Positions 41,693 through 51,258 are shown, counted from the stretch's first letter. The stretch: DNA of 64,000 bases from Rahnella bonaserana (GCF_019049675.1 NZ_JAFMOW010000062.1:186001-250000), one strand, 5' to 3'. Notes: generated from the sequence alone by a model not told the origin. Translations and numbers: made by a program.

Positions 41693-41742
41693 TTGAACTA
41701 GACACGTATGACACGTCTTATTACATTATGTAGCAAGCTACA
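41693..41742 (+). promoter_or_regulatory. Promoter and MarR-type operator of the efflux pair
   Basis: TTGAAC and TCTTAT are 17 bp apart, a fair sigma-70 promoter. Just downstream, TGTAGC-AA-GCTACA (41729-41742) is a perfect inverted repeat where transcription would start. A direct repeat GACACGT lies between the -35 and -10 elements. Confidence 0.55.
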
Positions 41743-41775
41743 AACTAGTTGGGTAATGACTTACAAGGCATAACG

Positions 41776-43518
41776 ATGACGACGCGTTCTGATTCAGATG
41801 TCCGGCAGGATGCCGGTGAATTATCAACACGGGATGCATCAGCACAAACAGCCCCACCGGAAGCCGCCTCACCAGAAACAGAGACAGCACCGCCGGTTCC
41901 GCCATCAACACATCACCCTTTTGCGGTTCAGGTCAGCACCTGGCTTTTACAATATCCGCGTCTGCGTATTGCGGTCTATGCGCTGGCCTCCCTGATCATT
42001 GGTATGACGCAGGGTCTGGGCATCAATCTGGTCAGTTCAAACCTGCCGGGAATTCAGGGTTCTCTGGGTATTTCCAATGTAGAAAGCTACTGGCTGGTGG
42101 CGGCTTACACGGCGACCAGCGTGACCGGCACGATCCTGCTCTATAAAATTCGCACACAGTTTGGTTTCCGCCGTTTCGGGGAATACGGGCTGTTGTTTTT
42201 TGCCGTTGCATCTATGGCGCAGACTTTTACCCATGATTTCCAGACCGCGCTGGCCGTGCGCGCGGTGATGGGTTTCGCGATGGCTTCGCTCGGCCCGCTG
42301 GCGTTGTTTTATATGTTTGAAATCTTTCCGCCGGCCAAAAAGCTGACCGCCGGATTATGTTTTGGTCTGGCGGGAAGTCAGATTTCCCTGCCGGTATCAC
42401 GCATTATTTCTCCGCATCTGCTTGATCTGGGTCACTGGCATCAGCTGACCACGCTGGAATCGGGTCTTTCGCTTATCTGCCTGGCGATCATCTGGATTTT
42501 GCCGCTGACTCACCCGCCGCGGGTGAAAGTATTTGAGCGTACCGACTGGATAAGCTATCCGCTGATCGCCACCGCAGTGGCCTGTATGTCAGTGGTTCTG
42601 ACCATGGGCCGTTATTACTGGTGGCAGGAAAAAGACTGGATTGGTGAAGTGCTGGTCGTCGGCATTATCGCGCTCACCCTCTCCTTTATGGTTGAGCTGA
42701 AACGTAAGAATCCGATCATCGATTTGCGCTGGCTGATGACGCCGGAGATGTTGCTGTTTACCGGCTCCATGTTGTTCGTGCGAATGCTGCTGTCAGAGCA
42801 AACCACCGGTATGGTGGGTTTTCTGAATCTGGTTGGCCTGCTTAACGATCAGCTGGTCACGCTTTTTCTGGTGATCCTGGCCGCAACGTTTGCCGGGCTG
42901 GTTGTTGTCAGCATCATTCATAAAGCCAACCGGATTGTTTATATCCATCTGTTTTCTATTGCACTGATCGGCACAGCCTCACTGATGGATGCCAGTTCAA
43001 CGGTGGACACCCGCCCTGAACAGTTTTACCTGACGCAGGGCATGATCGCCTTTGCCGGTGCCATCTTCCTGCCGACCTCATTGTGGCTCGGTTTTATCCG
43101 CGCGTTGCAGTTCGGGCAAAGTCAGATCATCAGTTTTGTGCTGGTTTTTCTCTCGACGCAAAACGTCGGTGCGCAGGTGGGCAGCGCATTCCTGGGTACC
43201 ATTCAGATCCTGCGGGAAAAGTTTCACTCAGCCGCGCTGGTGGAACATATCAATTTGCAAAATCCGCTGGTAGTCGAACGTATTGCGCGATACAGCCACC
43301 TGCTGAAACCGGTCTTGAACGATGGAAACCAGCTCAATGCTGAAGGTCTGGCCTTCCTCAGCCAGAAGGTCACACAGCAGGCCGGTTTGCTGGCCTATAA
43401 CGATGTTTTCATGGTGGTTTCTTATATGTCGCTGGGCTGTTTTGTCGTTCTGTGCGCACATATTTGGGTCGGAAGGATCCAGACAAAAAAACGCGCAGCC
43501 GCTGAGGTTGTTGCATAA
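41776..43518 (+). CDS. MFS efflux transporter (DHA2-like, EmrB-related)
   Basis: This 580-aa inner-membrane exporter has about 14 helices after a long polar N-terminal tail rich in Pro, Thr and Glu (about residues 1-45). Motifs are GINLVSSNLPGIQGSLGISN in helix 1, and IRTQFGFRRFGEYGLLFFAV for the helix 2-3 loop. It works with the HlyD-family protein encoded 48 bp downstream to span the envelope. I chose the ATG at 41776 (AAGG 7-8 bp upstream). The substrate is unknown. Confidence 0.9.
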   Translation: MTTRSDSDVRQDAGELSTRDASAQTAPPEAASPETETAPPVPPSTHHPFAVQVSTWLLQYPRLRIAVYALASLIIGMTQGLGINLVSSNLPGIQGSLGISNVESYWLVAAYTATSVTGTILLYKIRTQFGFRRFGEYGLLFFAVASMAQTFTHDFQTALAVRAVMGFAMASLGPLALFYMFEIFPPAKKLTAGLCFGLAGSQISLPVSRIISPHLLDLGHWHQLTTLESGLSLICLAIIWILPLTHPPRVKVFERTDWISYPLIATAVACMSVVLTMGRYYWWQEKDWIGEVLVVGIIALTLSFMVELKRKNPIIDLRWLMTPEMLLFTGSMLFVRMLLSEQTTGMVGFLNLVGLLNDQLVTLFLVILAATFAGLVVVSIIHKANRIVYIHLFSIALIGTASLMDASSTVDTRPEQFYLTQGMIAFAGAIFLPTSLWLGFIRALQFGQSQIISFVLVFLSTQNVGAQVGSAFLGTIQILREKFHSAALVEHINLQNPLVVERIARYSHLLKPVLNDGNQLNAEGLAFLSQKVTQQAGLLAYNDVFMVVSYMSLGCFVVLCAHIWVGRIQTKKRAAAEVVA

Positions 43519-43566
43519 ACAACGGGCTTTTGCTGATGAATCAAAAAGAGTGAAACGGAAAAACTG

Positions 43567-44616
43567 ATGAAAAATATATTTCGTTATCCATCCATTATTG
43601 TGGTGCTTTGCCTCGGGATTATCGGGGTCATGATTGTGTTATACAGCTGGCAGTTATTTCCGTTTAATTCTCAGGTCGAATCGACGGACAACGCTTATGT
43701 TCGCGGCAATGTTACCCTGCTCAGTCCGCAGGTTTCCGGCTACATCACTGATGTAAAAGTGCAGGATTTTATGCCGGTGAAAAAAGGCGACCTGCTGTTT
43801 GTGATTGATGACAGCACCTATCGGCAGGAATTTTTGCAGGCACAAGCCGCGGCAGCGCAGGCTCAGGTAACGCTGCAGAACTTCGAGCAAAACCGGGCTT
43901 CGGGCGCTGCCAGCCTGCAACTGGCTGAAGCGGAACTGCAGAGTGCGCAGGCGACGCAAAGCAAAGCGAAGCTGGATACCGGCCGTAACGGCCCTTTGCT
44001 GGAGAAAGGCCTGGTTTCCAAAACCACCGGCGATGAACTTCATGCAGCATTGCTGACCGCACAGGCGAACGTGGCCAAAGCCCGCGCTTCGGTCAATATC
44101 GCCCGTCAAAGTCTGGCACTGGTGGATGCCAATAAAGCGTCGCTGGCCGCCGCATACAAAGCCGCTCAGGCCAGGGTAGAAGTGGCGCAAATTAATCTGC
44201 AACATACGCAGATTGTGGCGCCTTCTGACGGACAACTGGGTGAAGTCAGTGCGCGGCTGGGACAATACGTCAGCGCCGGCACGCAGCTAACCTCGGTTAC
44301 CCCGAAAATGGTCTGGGTGACCGCTAATTTCAAAGAGCGCCAGCTGGCGGGAATGCAGGCCGGCACACCGGCGTCATTCACCGTCGATGCCCTGAACGAT
44401 CATACTTTTAAGGGACATGTGGTGAGGATTGCCCCGGCAGCAGGTTCAGAGTTCAGCGTGCTGAAAGCCGACAACGCAACGGGAAATTTCACCAAGATTT
44501 CGCAACGGATCGCCGTGCGTATCGAACTGGAACCCGGACAGCCGCAAAGTGATCAACTCAGGCCGGGCATGTCGACCATCGTCAGCGTCGATACTTCACA
44601 GGCACCTGAAAGCTAA
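43567..44616 (+). CDS. HlyD/EmrA family membrane fusion protein
   Basis: The 349-aa periplasmic adaptor has one N-terminal membrane anchor (residues 9-28), STDNAYVRGNVTLLSPQVSG (lipoyl half-motif near 38-57), a coiled-coil hairpin of Ala/Gln-rich heptads (about 88-200) and a C-terminal barrel (VTANFKERQLAGMQAG near 256). It pairs with the upstream MFS pump. No outer-membrane channel gene lies nearby, so it would use TolC. Confidence 0.93.
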   Translation: MKNIFRYPSIIVVLCLGIIGVMIVLYSWQLFPFNSQVESTDNAYVRGNVTLLSPQVSGYITDVKVQDFMPVKKGDLLFVIDDSTYRQEFLQAQAAAAQAQVTLQNFEQNRASGAASLQLAEAELQSAQATQSKAKLDTGRNGPLLEKGLVSKTTGDELHAALLTAQANVAKARASVNIARQSLALVDANKASLAAAYKAAQARVEVAQINLQHTQIVAPSDGQLGEVSARLGQYVSAGTQLTSVTPKMVWVTANFKERQLAGMQAGTPASFTVDALNDHTFKGHVVRIAPAAGSEFSVLKADNATGNFTKISQRIAVRIELEPGQPQSDQLRPGMSTIVSVDTSQAPES

Positions 44617-44627
44617 GCGCATGAGTA

Positions 44628-45641
44628 TCAGCCTGTAATATCCGCATAATAACGCTGCGCTACGTCGGGATGTGAGCGCAGCCGCCCTTTCAGATAATTG
44701 AAACCCACGTCACGGAATAACGGATTGAGCGGATCGCTGGCCTCACCCCGCGCTTCTTTTGCCAGTTCCTCGGGCAACGGAAACAGCGGCACCACAGCGT
44801 CCAGCTGAGCCCCAAGGAAAAAGGCCAGCGATAACCGCTCTGCTCCGGCGGGTGGCGAAATCACGCGATGCACCGTAGCGCGCAAATAGCCATTAGTCGC
44901 CAGTTCAAGCAGTTCACCGATATTCACTACCAGCGTATCAGCCACCGGTAACGCCTCTACCCACTGGTTTTCCTCAACTTCAACCTGCAATCCGCGTTGC
45001 TCATCCTGAAGTAAAAAGCTGAGAAATCCGGAATCCTTATGTGCGCCCACGCCCTGATTTCCGCTGCTTTCTGAACGCCCCGGATAACGGATCAGCTTGA
45101 TGTGTTCATTGGGTTTTTCGCCGTAAAGCGGATCAAACGCATCTTCCGGCAGTCTCAGCGCCAGCGCAAAGGCGCGCAAAAGTCGCAATGACATCGCCGT
45201 CATTTCCTGCTGCCAGTGCAGCAACAGCGGCCTCAGTTCAGGCAGCGCCGCCGGCCACTGATTGGGTCCCTGCAAACGCGCCCAGGCCGGGGACTTTTCA
45301 CTGACAGGCAGTTTCGGACGTTCTGCACCGAGATCAAACTGTTCGCGCCAGTCCGGCTGACCACGGGTGATTTTCGAGGCGGCACGGTTATAGCCGCGAA
45401 AATGCGAAGAGTGGATCATCGCCACCGACAGTTTGTCTTCATCCGGCAATGCAAAGAATTCCCGCGACACCCGTTGCACCGCATGAAGCAACTGCGCATC
45501 GACTCCGTGATTTTTCAGATAAAAGAAACCAATCTCCCGGGCGGCGTAGCGCAGCTGTGAAAGAAAAGCCTCGCGCTGATCAGGTGAACCCGAAAACTGG
45601 CTGAAGTCGATCAGGGGAATAGAAGTAACAGTCTGGCTCAT
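44628..45641 (-). CDS. 2-oxoglutarate/Fe(II)-dependent oxygenase (isopenicillin N synthase-like)
   Basis: The 337-aa cytosolic enzyme has an N-terminal non-haem dioxygenase domain (IPLIDFSQFSG) and a double-stranded beta-helix core. The iron triad is His and Asp in GAHKDSGFLSFLLQDE (about residue 203) and His in RATVHRVISP (about 262), with the 2OG Arg in ERLSLAFFLG. The family includes flavone and gibberellin oxidases. The substrate is unknown. I chose the ATG at 45641 (GGAG 6 bp upstream). It is convergent with the efflux operon. Confidence 0.9.
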   Translation of the reverse strand: MSQTVTSIPLIDFSQFSGSPDQREAFLSQLRYAAREIGFFYLKNHGVDAQLLHAVQRVSREFFALPDEDKLSVAMIHSSHFRGYNRAASKITRGQPDWREQFDLGAERPKLPVSEKSPAWARLQGPNQWPAALPELRPLLLHWQQEMTAMSLRLLRAFALALRLPEDAFDPLYGEKPNEHIKLIRYPGRSESSGNQGVGAHKDSGFLSFLLQDEQRGLQVEVEENQWVEALPVADTLVVNIGELLELATNGYLRATVHRVISPPAGAERLSLAFFLGAQLDAVVPLFPLPEELAKEARGEASDPLNPLFRDVGFNYLKGRLRSHPDVAQRYYADITG

Positions 45642-45785
45642 CGCGAACTCCGCAGTGTCAGGAACAGAACTCAACGCTAGCACGACGTCAGAACGGGTGA
45701 CCAATAGCCAGATGGTCTGATTTATATTGTGAAGTTATGAAAAAATAGAGGAATAATCGGCTCTTCCATGAGCCAGGGGAAGGAT

Positions 45786-46685
45786 TTAGTCAGACGATTT
45801 GCTGCCAAGGTAACGATACACCACCGCCAGATCCTGATCGCCATAACCGCCATCAACGGCACCCTGCCAGGTCTGACTGATGCGCTTCATCACCGGCAGT
45901 TCGAGCTGACTGCCCGCTTCAATCGCCAGATTGATATCTTTCAGCGCCCAGGTCAGCTGCATCTGCGGGGTATAGTCGCCGCTTTTGAACATTTCCATTT
46001 TGCCTTTGATATACGGCGCAGCCAGAGGCCCGCCTTCCAGCACGTTCCACAGTTCATCGGTAGTGAAACCCAGTTCCTGAGCGAGTTGCGAACTTTCAGC
46101 AATCCCTTCCATCATGGCAATCAGCCAGGCATTAACCACCAGCTTCATTTTTGAGGCGCGCCCTGCTTCGCCCAGCCATTTAGTGGCCTTAGAGATAGCG
46201 GCAAAGACCGGCTCAATGGCAGCGCCTTTTTCGCGATCGCCGCTGGCCAGCACCACAATCTGCGCCTGCTCAGCGGGCGCTTTGGTGCCGGAAACCGGTG
46301 CGTCAAAGAAGACGACATCCGGACGTTGCGCCTTAATCAGTTCAATCAGGGATTCGGTGCCTTCCACACCCAGCGTCCCCATCTGAGCAATAATCCCGCC
46401 TTGTTTCAGACCGGCAAGCAGACCATTATCGCCCTGATACACTTCCAGCGACGTTGCCCCGTCAGACAACATAGTGATCACCACATCCGCGCCAAGTGCT
46501 GCTTCACGTGGGGTTTGTCCGCGCACCGCGCCAGCGGCCACTAAATCATCGCCACGGGAAGACGTACGGTTCCACACGCGGGTGGTGAATCCTTTTTTAA
46601 TCAGGTTCGCGGCAAATGCATGCCCCATTGCACCCAGACCCAGCACTGCGACGACAGGTTGTTGCGAATCAGTTTGCTGACTCAT
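45786..46685 (-). CDS. NAD(P)-dependent beta-hydroxyacid dehydrogenase (3-hydroxyisobutyrate dehydrogenase family)
   Basis: The 299-aa enzyme has a Rossmann domain (VLGLGAMGHAFAANLIKKG, residues 14-32), the substrate signature DAPVSGTKAPAEQA near 128, and catalytic Lys in SKMKLVVNAWL near 178. It is of the HIBADH/GlxR/tartronate-semialdehyde family, which also includes imine reductases. The substrate cannot be told. AAGGAG lies 5 bp before its start. It lies upstream of the oxygenase on the same strand, with a 144-bp gap. Confidence 0.9.
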   Translation of the reverse strand: MSQQTDSQQPVVAVLGLGAMGHAFAANLIKKGFTTRVWNRTSSRGDDLVAAGAVRGQTPREAALGADVVITMLSDGATSLEVYQGDNGLLAGLKQGGIIAQMGTLGVEGTESLIELIKAQRPDVVFFDAPVSGTKAPAEQAQIVVLASGDREKGAAIEPVFAAISKATKWLGEAGRASKMKLVVNAWLIAMMEGIAESSQLAQELGFTTDELWNVLEGGPLAAPYIKGKMEMFKSGDYTPQMQLTWALKDINLAIEAGSQLELPVMKRISQTWQGAVDGGYGDQDLAVVYRYLGSKSSD

Positions 46686-46905
46686 GCCTTACTCCTTTTG
46701 AGAACAATCATTAATATAAAAAGGCTAACATCAGAGGTCTTCGCTGCGATAGTGGGTTCTGTAAGCGAATGCAACAGAAAGGCTGATATTACTTAACCTA
46801 TGCAGTCTAAGTGGCGTAACATACGCGCTTTCATGCCCGGGCGTGACCGGGTTTTATCCGGGCAGCTTATGATTTGACTGATAATTTTCAGGAGTAACAA
46901 GCATT

Positions 46906-47277
46906 ATGAGTAAAGTCGTTTTAATCGGGATCATTTCAGTCATTTTCGTATTGATGGTTTTAATGCTGGGTTCCGTCTATGTGTATCCGTGGTGGATGCA
47001 GCGTTCAACTGAAGGCGCATGTGCTCAGATAACCAAAGACAACGCTATCGATACGGTGACCCGTGACTATATGGAAAACCGCATCCCGAACTGGGGTAAT
47101 GATAAAGACAATATGGGCACTTCCGTGCCGGTTCTGAACTTTATCAGCGATGATGTGAAAGAAAATAAAGGGACTTACAACATTCCCTTCAGCGCTAAAG
47201 GCCCGAATGGCACGCTGAGTTATGTGGCGCACTTCAACTGTTCCAACCATTATGTGAAATACTCCACCGTTGAATAA
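46906..47277 (+). CDS. Small single-span membrane protein of unknown function
   Basis: I do not recognise this 123-aa protein. One N-terminal hydrophobic segment (residues 4-26) acts as a signal anchor, and the remaining 95 residues should be periplasmic. It has two cysteines (GACAQI and FNCSNH) that could pair. A ribosome site AGGAG lies 11 bp before the ATG. The leader has a GC-rich hairpin (GCCCGG with CCGGGC, about 46833-46866). Confidence 0.75.
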   Translation: MSKVVLIGIISVIFVLMVLMLGSVYVYPWWMQRSTEGACAQITKDNAIDTVTRDYMENRIPNWGNDKDNMGTSVPVLNFISDDVKENKGTYNIPFSAKGPNGTLSYVAHFNCSNHYVKYSTVE

Positions 47278-47281
47278 GCCT

Positions 47282-47304
47282 CTTCCTCCCCGTCACCGGG
47301 GAGG
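47282..47304 (+). terminator. Hairpin after the small membrane protein gene
   Basis: CTCCCC-GTCA-CCGGGGAG pairs with one bulge, then GAGTTAATCCTTTG follows. The U content is weak. Confidence 0.5.
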
Positions 47305-47368
47305 AGTTAATCCTTTGTAAGTAATAAAACCTCGGATTTTGCTTCCCTTTGTAAAAATGTAAATTAAA

Positions 47369-47391
47369 ATGCAAACCGTTATCATTTGCAT
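47369..47391. promoter_or_regulatory. Candidate Fur box upstream of the siderophore receptor
   Basis: ATGCAAA and TTTGCAT flank CGTTATCA, giving a 23-bp dyad with a Fur-like centre (GTTATCATTTGCAT). It lies 31-53 bp upstream of the receptor start. The match to the Fur consensus is partial, but the gene's role supports it. Confidence 0.55.
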
Positions 47392-47421
47392 TTATTGATT
47401 TTATTTTCAGGGAAATGTCAC

Positions 47422-49551
47422 ATGTCTTCTCATACAGCCCCACGCAGGACTGTCTGCGGATTAAAAAAATCCGTACTCGCACTCGCAATTCTCCACTGCA
47501 CACCACTCTTTGCGTCCACTCCCGCATCTGAAGAATCGATACTCGTTAACGGGCAGACAAACAGCCTGGATACGACCGATTACAGCGCGTCGCAAAGCTC
47601 AACCGCCAGTAAAAGTGACACGCCGCTTAATGAGACACCCCAGTCAGTCAGCGTTGTCTCGCAATCGATGATTCAGGATTACGATGTCACCTCGCTGGAT
47701 GACGCGATGAAGTTTGTCAGTGGCGTGACGCAGGGAAATACGCTGGGTGGTACGGAAGATGGCTTTGTTAAACGCGGCTTTGGTGCCAACAGCGACGGCT
47801 CGATTCTGATTGACGGCGTGCGCAGTAATCAGGGACTTGGGTTTGATTCGACCATCGATCATATCGAAGTGCTGAAAGGATCGGCCTCCCTGCTTTATGG
47901 GATCCAAAATCCGGGCGGCGTGATCAACATGATCAGCAAAAAACCTCAGTATGAATGGAATACCCGTGTCAGTGGACGTACAGGCGGGTTTGGCGGTGGC
48001 GCGGGCACCCTGGATGTCACCGGCCCTCTCGGTAACGGTTTTGCATTTCGTATGATTGCAGAGCGCCAGTATGAAGATTACTGGCGTAATTTCGGCAGTG
48101 ATTCGCATACCCTGCTGGCCCCCTCTTTAAGCTGGTATGGCGATAAGGCCAGTTTCAATATCAGTTATCAGGAATATAAATACGACATTCCTTATGACCG
48201 CGGTACGGCGTTTATTAACGGCAAGCCGGTGGATATTCCATATAACCGCCGTCTCGACGAACTGGCCAACCATGCCTGGGGCAAAACCAAACGACTCAAC
48301 ACGACCTGGGAATATCAGGTCAGTGATGACTGGAAAACCCGTCTGACCTACGCCTGGCAGCAGCGCCGCTACGACAGCAATGAAGTCCGCACCACCGCCG
48401 TGAATACCGAAACCGGTGCCGTCACCCGTCGTGCCGATGCTAACCGTGGTTTCAACCATCAGACCAGCTACACGTCATGGGACTGGATAGGTAATCAGGA
48501 CATATTCGGCATGATGAATGACCTGCTGATTGGCGTCGATTACGAGAAAAACGAAACCTATAAGCAATATTCCTATCGCGGGAAAACCTTCAGCACCTTC
48601 AATATGTACGATCCGGTGTACGGCGTTGAGCCCATCACCAACAGCAGCACCTATTCGGACAGCAACAGTAATCTGCGCAACACGCTCTACAACAAATCGG
48701 TTTATCTCAAAGACAGTATCCATCTGACGGATAAATGGATCGGCGTGGTCGGTGGCCGTTACCAGCACTACAACCAGAAACAGACGTCAGGTTTCGTGAC
48801 GCCTGTACAAAGTCTGGACGATACCGACAACAAGTTCCTGCCTCAGATCGGTGTGGTTTACAAAATGACGGATGACCTGTCGTTTTACGCCAACTACAGC
48901 AAGTCTTTCACCCCTTCCACGGATACTGACGACGACGGGAATGTGGCCAAGCCTGAGCTGGGCACAACCTATGAAGCAGGCACCAAATGGCAGATTTCGC
49001 CGCGACTGGATGCCACGCTGGCGGTATATCGTATTGATGAAGAGGATATGTCGGTCTATATCAATGGGGTTACCCGCAACATTCCAAAAGCCCGGTCAAC
49101 AGGCGCGGAACTGGAACTGAACGGTGAAATTGCACAGGACTGGAATATCACGACTAATTACAGTTACAACAAAACTGAAATTACCGAAGATAACGTTAAC
49201 TCATCAAACGTCGGCAATCGTTTAGTGAATGCGCCTACCCATATGGGCAGCCTCTATCTGAGCCATAAGATGCGCTGGCAGATATTACCGGGAGATTTCC
49301 GTGTGGGAGGCGGTGCGCGATATGTTGGCAGCCGTGCAGGGGATCCGGAAAACAGCTTCACTATGCCAGATTACACCGTGGCGGATGCGTTTATCGCCTG
49401 GGATAATCAGCTGCTGGGCAAACGTACTCAGATCAAACTGAACGTAAACAACCTGTTCGACAAAGAATACTACTCTTCCAGTGCGGGCAACTTACGGGTC
49501 ATTGAAGGTGAGCCGCGCAATGTGGTGCTGTCAGCCGCCGTTGATTTCTAA
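47422..49551 (+). CDS. TonB-dependent siderophore receptor
   Basis: This 709-aa outer-membrane protein imports a ferric siderophore. A signal peptide ends near residue 32 (LFAS), then a TonB box-like ESILV, a plug domain (LNETPQSVSVVSQSMIQDYD, NPGGVINMISKKP) and a 22-strand barrel ending in Phe (LSAAVDF). It belongs to the FhuA/FoxA/FcuA type. I chose the ATG at 47422 (AGGGA 9 bp upstream). A convergent gene encodes a siderophore-binding protein, and no permease or ATPase is nearby. Confidence 0.92.
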   Translation: MSSHTAPRRTVCGLKKSVLALAILHCTPLFASTPASEESILVNGQTNSLDTTDYSASQSSTASKSDTPLNETPQSVSVVSQSMIQDYDVTSLDDAMKFVSGVTQGNTLGGTEDGFVKRGFGANSDGSILIDGVRSNQGLGFDSTIDHIEVLKGSASLLYGIQNPGGVINMISKKPQYEWNTRVSGRTGGFGGGAGTLDVTGPLGNGFAFRMIAERQYEDYWRNFGSDSHTLLAPSLSWYGDKASFNISYQEYKYDIPYDRGTAFINGKPVDIPYNRRLDELANHAWGKTKRLNTTWEYQVSDDWKTRLTYAWQQRRYDSNEVRTTAVNTETGAVTRRADANRGFNHQTSYTSWDWIGNQDIFGMMNDLLIGVDYEKNETYKQYSYRGKTFSTFNMYDPVYGVEPITNSSTYSDSNSNLRNTLYNKSVYLKDSIHLTDKWIGVVGGRYQHYNQKQTSGFVTPVQSLDDTDNKFLPQIGVVYKMTDDLSFYANYSKSFTPSTDTDDDGNVAKPELGTTYEAGTKWQISPRLDATLAVYRIDEEDMSVYINGVTRNIPKARSTGAELELNGEIAQDWNITTNYSYNKTEITEDNVNSSNVGNRLVNAPTHMGSLYLSHKMRWQILPGDFRVGGGARYVGSRAGDPENSFTMPDYTVADAFIAWDNQLLGKRTQIKLNVNNLFDKEYYSSSAGNLRVIEGEPRNVVLSAAVDF

Positions 49552-49589
49552 GACTTTTTGATTTATTCACTGCCGGTTTTTTCTCATTA

Positions 49590-49614
49590 CCGGCACAGTA
49601 ATGTGCCGGCTTTT
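49590..49614. terminator. Terminator between the receptor and binding-protein genes
   Basis: CCGGCACA-GTAA-TGTGCCGG is followed by CTTTT on the + strand. It lies between convergent genes. Confidence 0.75.
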
Positions 49615-49624
49615 GGGAATGGCG

Positions 49625-50764
49625 TTATCGGGATGTTCTGGCGGGCAACGTTGCCCAGTACGTGCCGCTGAAAGGTATCGGCAGAAATTGCTGATAAAGA
49701 TCTCTCATCGTCTGCTGTGGATCCACATCAGCGAATAATTGCGGATACATCGCTTTCGCAAACACTTCCACATCCACCATATGGTAAGGGCTCAGGTAGA
49801 AGTTATGCCAGACGCTGTAAGCACGCCCTTCCCGCACGGCTTTCAGCGTGGATAACACCGGCTGCTTATCCATTACCTCACGGAAACTCTGCTCTGCCTG
49901 CTGCTGCGTCACCTGCGGCCCGAGCATCAGATTGGAGACCCGTTTCCCTTCCGGGCCCGCCATTCCGGTGGTGATATACACATCCGGATTGGCCATGATC
50001 ACTTTCTCAGCATTCAGGTCACCATAGACTCCCGGAAAAGCACCTTTAGCAATATTGTCACCGCCCGCGAAGGTCAGCAGATCGGCCAGATTCCCGTGCG
50101 AAACGGTGGTACAGCAGCCTTCACGCCTGCCGAGATGCAACTGCAACATAATGCTCGTCCGCTTCCCCTGATAGGCGGTAATACGTTCGCGGATCCGGTC
50201 CATATGCTGTTGATAAAAAGCAATAAAACGCGCCGCTTTTTGCGGATGATTCAGTACGTCACCCAGTAACTTCACGCTGGGGATCGTGTTATGCAGTTGA
50301 TCAACCCGCAGATCGACGTAGATCACCGGGATCCCCGCGCGGGTCAGGGTGATTTCCATCTGGTCACGATCGGTTTGTTTTTTTGCATACACCGGCAGGA
50401 TCACCAGGTCCGGTTTGAGGGCAATGACCTGCTCGGCATTGATCTGCGTATAGTTGTTCTGACCGAGCAGCGGGATCCGGGCAATCTGCGGAAACGCTTT
50501 GACGTACAGTGCCCAGCTCTGCGCATCAAGTTGCGCCATATCGCCCGGCCAGCCCACCACGTATTGCGCCGGATTGCCATCCTGAATCAGGGCCAGCGTG
50601 TAAAGCATCCGGCTCTCACCCACTACGATACGTTGCGGGTTATCCGGCACCTCCACCGTTCTGTGAGTGATATCCGTTACCGTTCTGGCTTGTGCCAGTC
50701 CTGCAAACCCTTGTCCGACAAATAACAGGCAGGAAACCAACAGTGACGTACTGAATTTGCGCAT
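49625..50764 (-). CDS. Iron-siderophore periplasmic binding protein (FecB/FepB-like)
   Basis: The 379-aa class III binding protein has a signal peptide ending near AQA (residue 26), followed by a TroA-like fold: THRTVEVPDNPQRIVVGE, VIALKPDLVILPVY near 110 and GGDNIAKGAFPGVYGDLNAE near 235. A Cys pair in REGCCTTVSHGNLADLL is unusual. It is regulated by a strong Fur box. It would deliver the siderophore to an unlinked permease. Confidence 0.87.
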   Translation of the reverse strand: MRKFSTSLLVSCLLFVGQGFAGLAQARTVTDITHRTVEVPDNPQRIVVGESRMLYTLALIQDGNPAQYVVGWPGDMAQLDAQSWALYVKAFPQIARIPLLGQNNYTQINAEQVIALKPDLVILPVYAKKQTDRDQMEITLTRAGIPVIYVDLRVDQLHNTIPSVKLLGDVLNHPQKAARFIAFYQQHMDRIRERITAYQGKRTSIMLQLHLGRREGCCTTVSHGNLADLLTFAGGDNIAKGAFPGVYGDLNAEKVIMANPDVYITTGMAGPEGKRVSNLMLGPQVTQQQAEQSFREVMDKQPVLSTLKAVREGRAYSVWHNFYLSPYHMVDVEVFAKAMYPQLFADVDPQQTMRDLYQQFLPIPFSGTYWATLPARTSR

Positions 50765-50810
50765 AACACCTCTTGATCAATAACGGCGGGATCAATAACA
50801 AAGGCTGAGA

Positions 50811-50829
50811 TGATAATGATTATCGATTA
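50811..50829. promoter_or_regulatory. Fur box upstream of the siderophore-binding protein gene
   Basis: TGATAATGATTATCGATTA contains GATAATGATTATC, nearly identical to the Fur consensus GATAATGATAATC with its inverted half. It lies 47-65 bp upstream of the start at 50764. Confidence 0.8.
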
Positions 50830-50943
50830 ATGTCGCAATGTGCGAAAACGGAACATCAGCAGAGATAAAGTCAGCGCCTGCAGCGACTCGGGGACGTAAT
50901 TCGACTACACTGGTAGCCACTTTCCTCACAGGATGCAGTAACC

Positions 50944-51210
50944 ATGAAAAGACTGACCCAACAAGATATGACGGAAAGCGAGCAGCGTGAGCTGAAAACT
51001 CTGCTGGATAAAGCCCGCAAAGCACAGGGCCGTGAGCTGACGAATTCGGAAAATAACCGGATTAAAGATGATTACATTGACAAACTGATGGAAGAAAAAG
51101 AAAAAGTGGCTGCTAAAGCCCGTGCTGAAAAGCGTCGTAATAAAGCCGTGCCAAGCACCTCCGCAACCTATGACTGGACAGCCCGTACCCACCCGCGCGG
51201 CCGTCGTTAA
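50944..51210 (+). CDS. yjbD: YjbD family protein (DUF3811)
   Basis: The 88-aa highly charged protein matches E. coli YjbD: MTESEQRELKTLLDKARKA, then IKDDYIDKLMEEKEK, ending HPRGRR. The function is unknown. Its basic, helix-rich make-up suggests a cytosolic protein that binds nucleic acid, but that is inference. A hairpin follows the stop. Confidence 0.9.
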   Translation: MKRLTQQDMTESEQRELKTLLDKARKAQGRELTNSENNRIKDDYIDKLMEEKEKVAAKARAEKRRNKAVPSTSATYDWTARTHPRGRR

Positions 51211-51221
51211 GCATTAATGCA

Positions 51222-51246
51222 GCCTCTGCGTTTCTCACGCAGAGGC
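51222..51246 (+). terminator. Hairpin between yjbD and the rhodanese gene
   Basis: GCCTCTGCG and CGCAGAGGC pair perfectly over 9 bp around 7 nt, between convergent genes. No U-run follows. Confidence 0.6.
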
Positions 51247-51258
51247 ATCAGCCTTACC

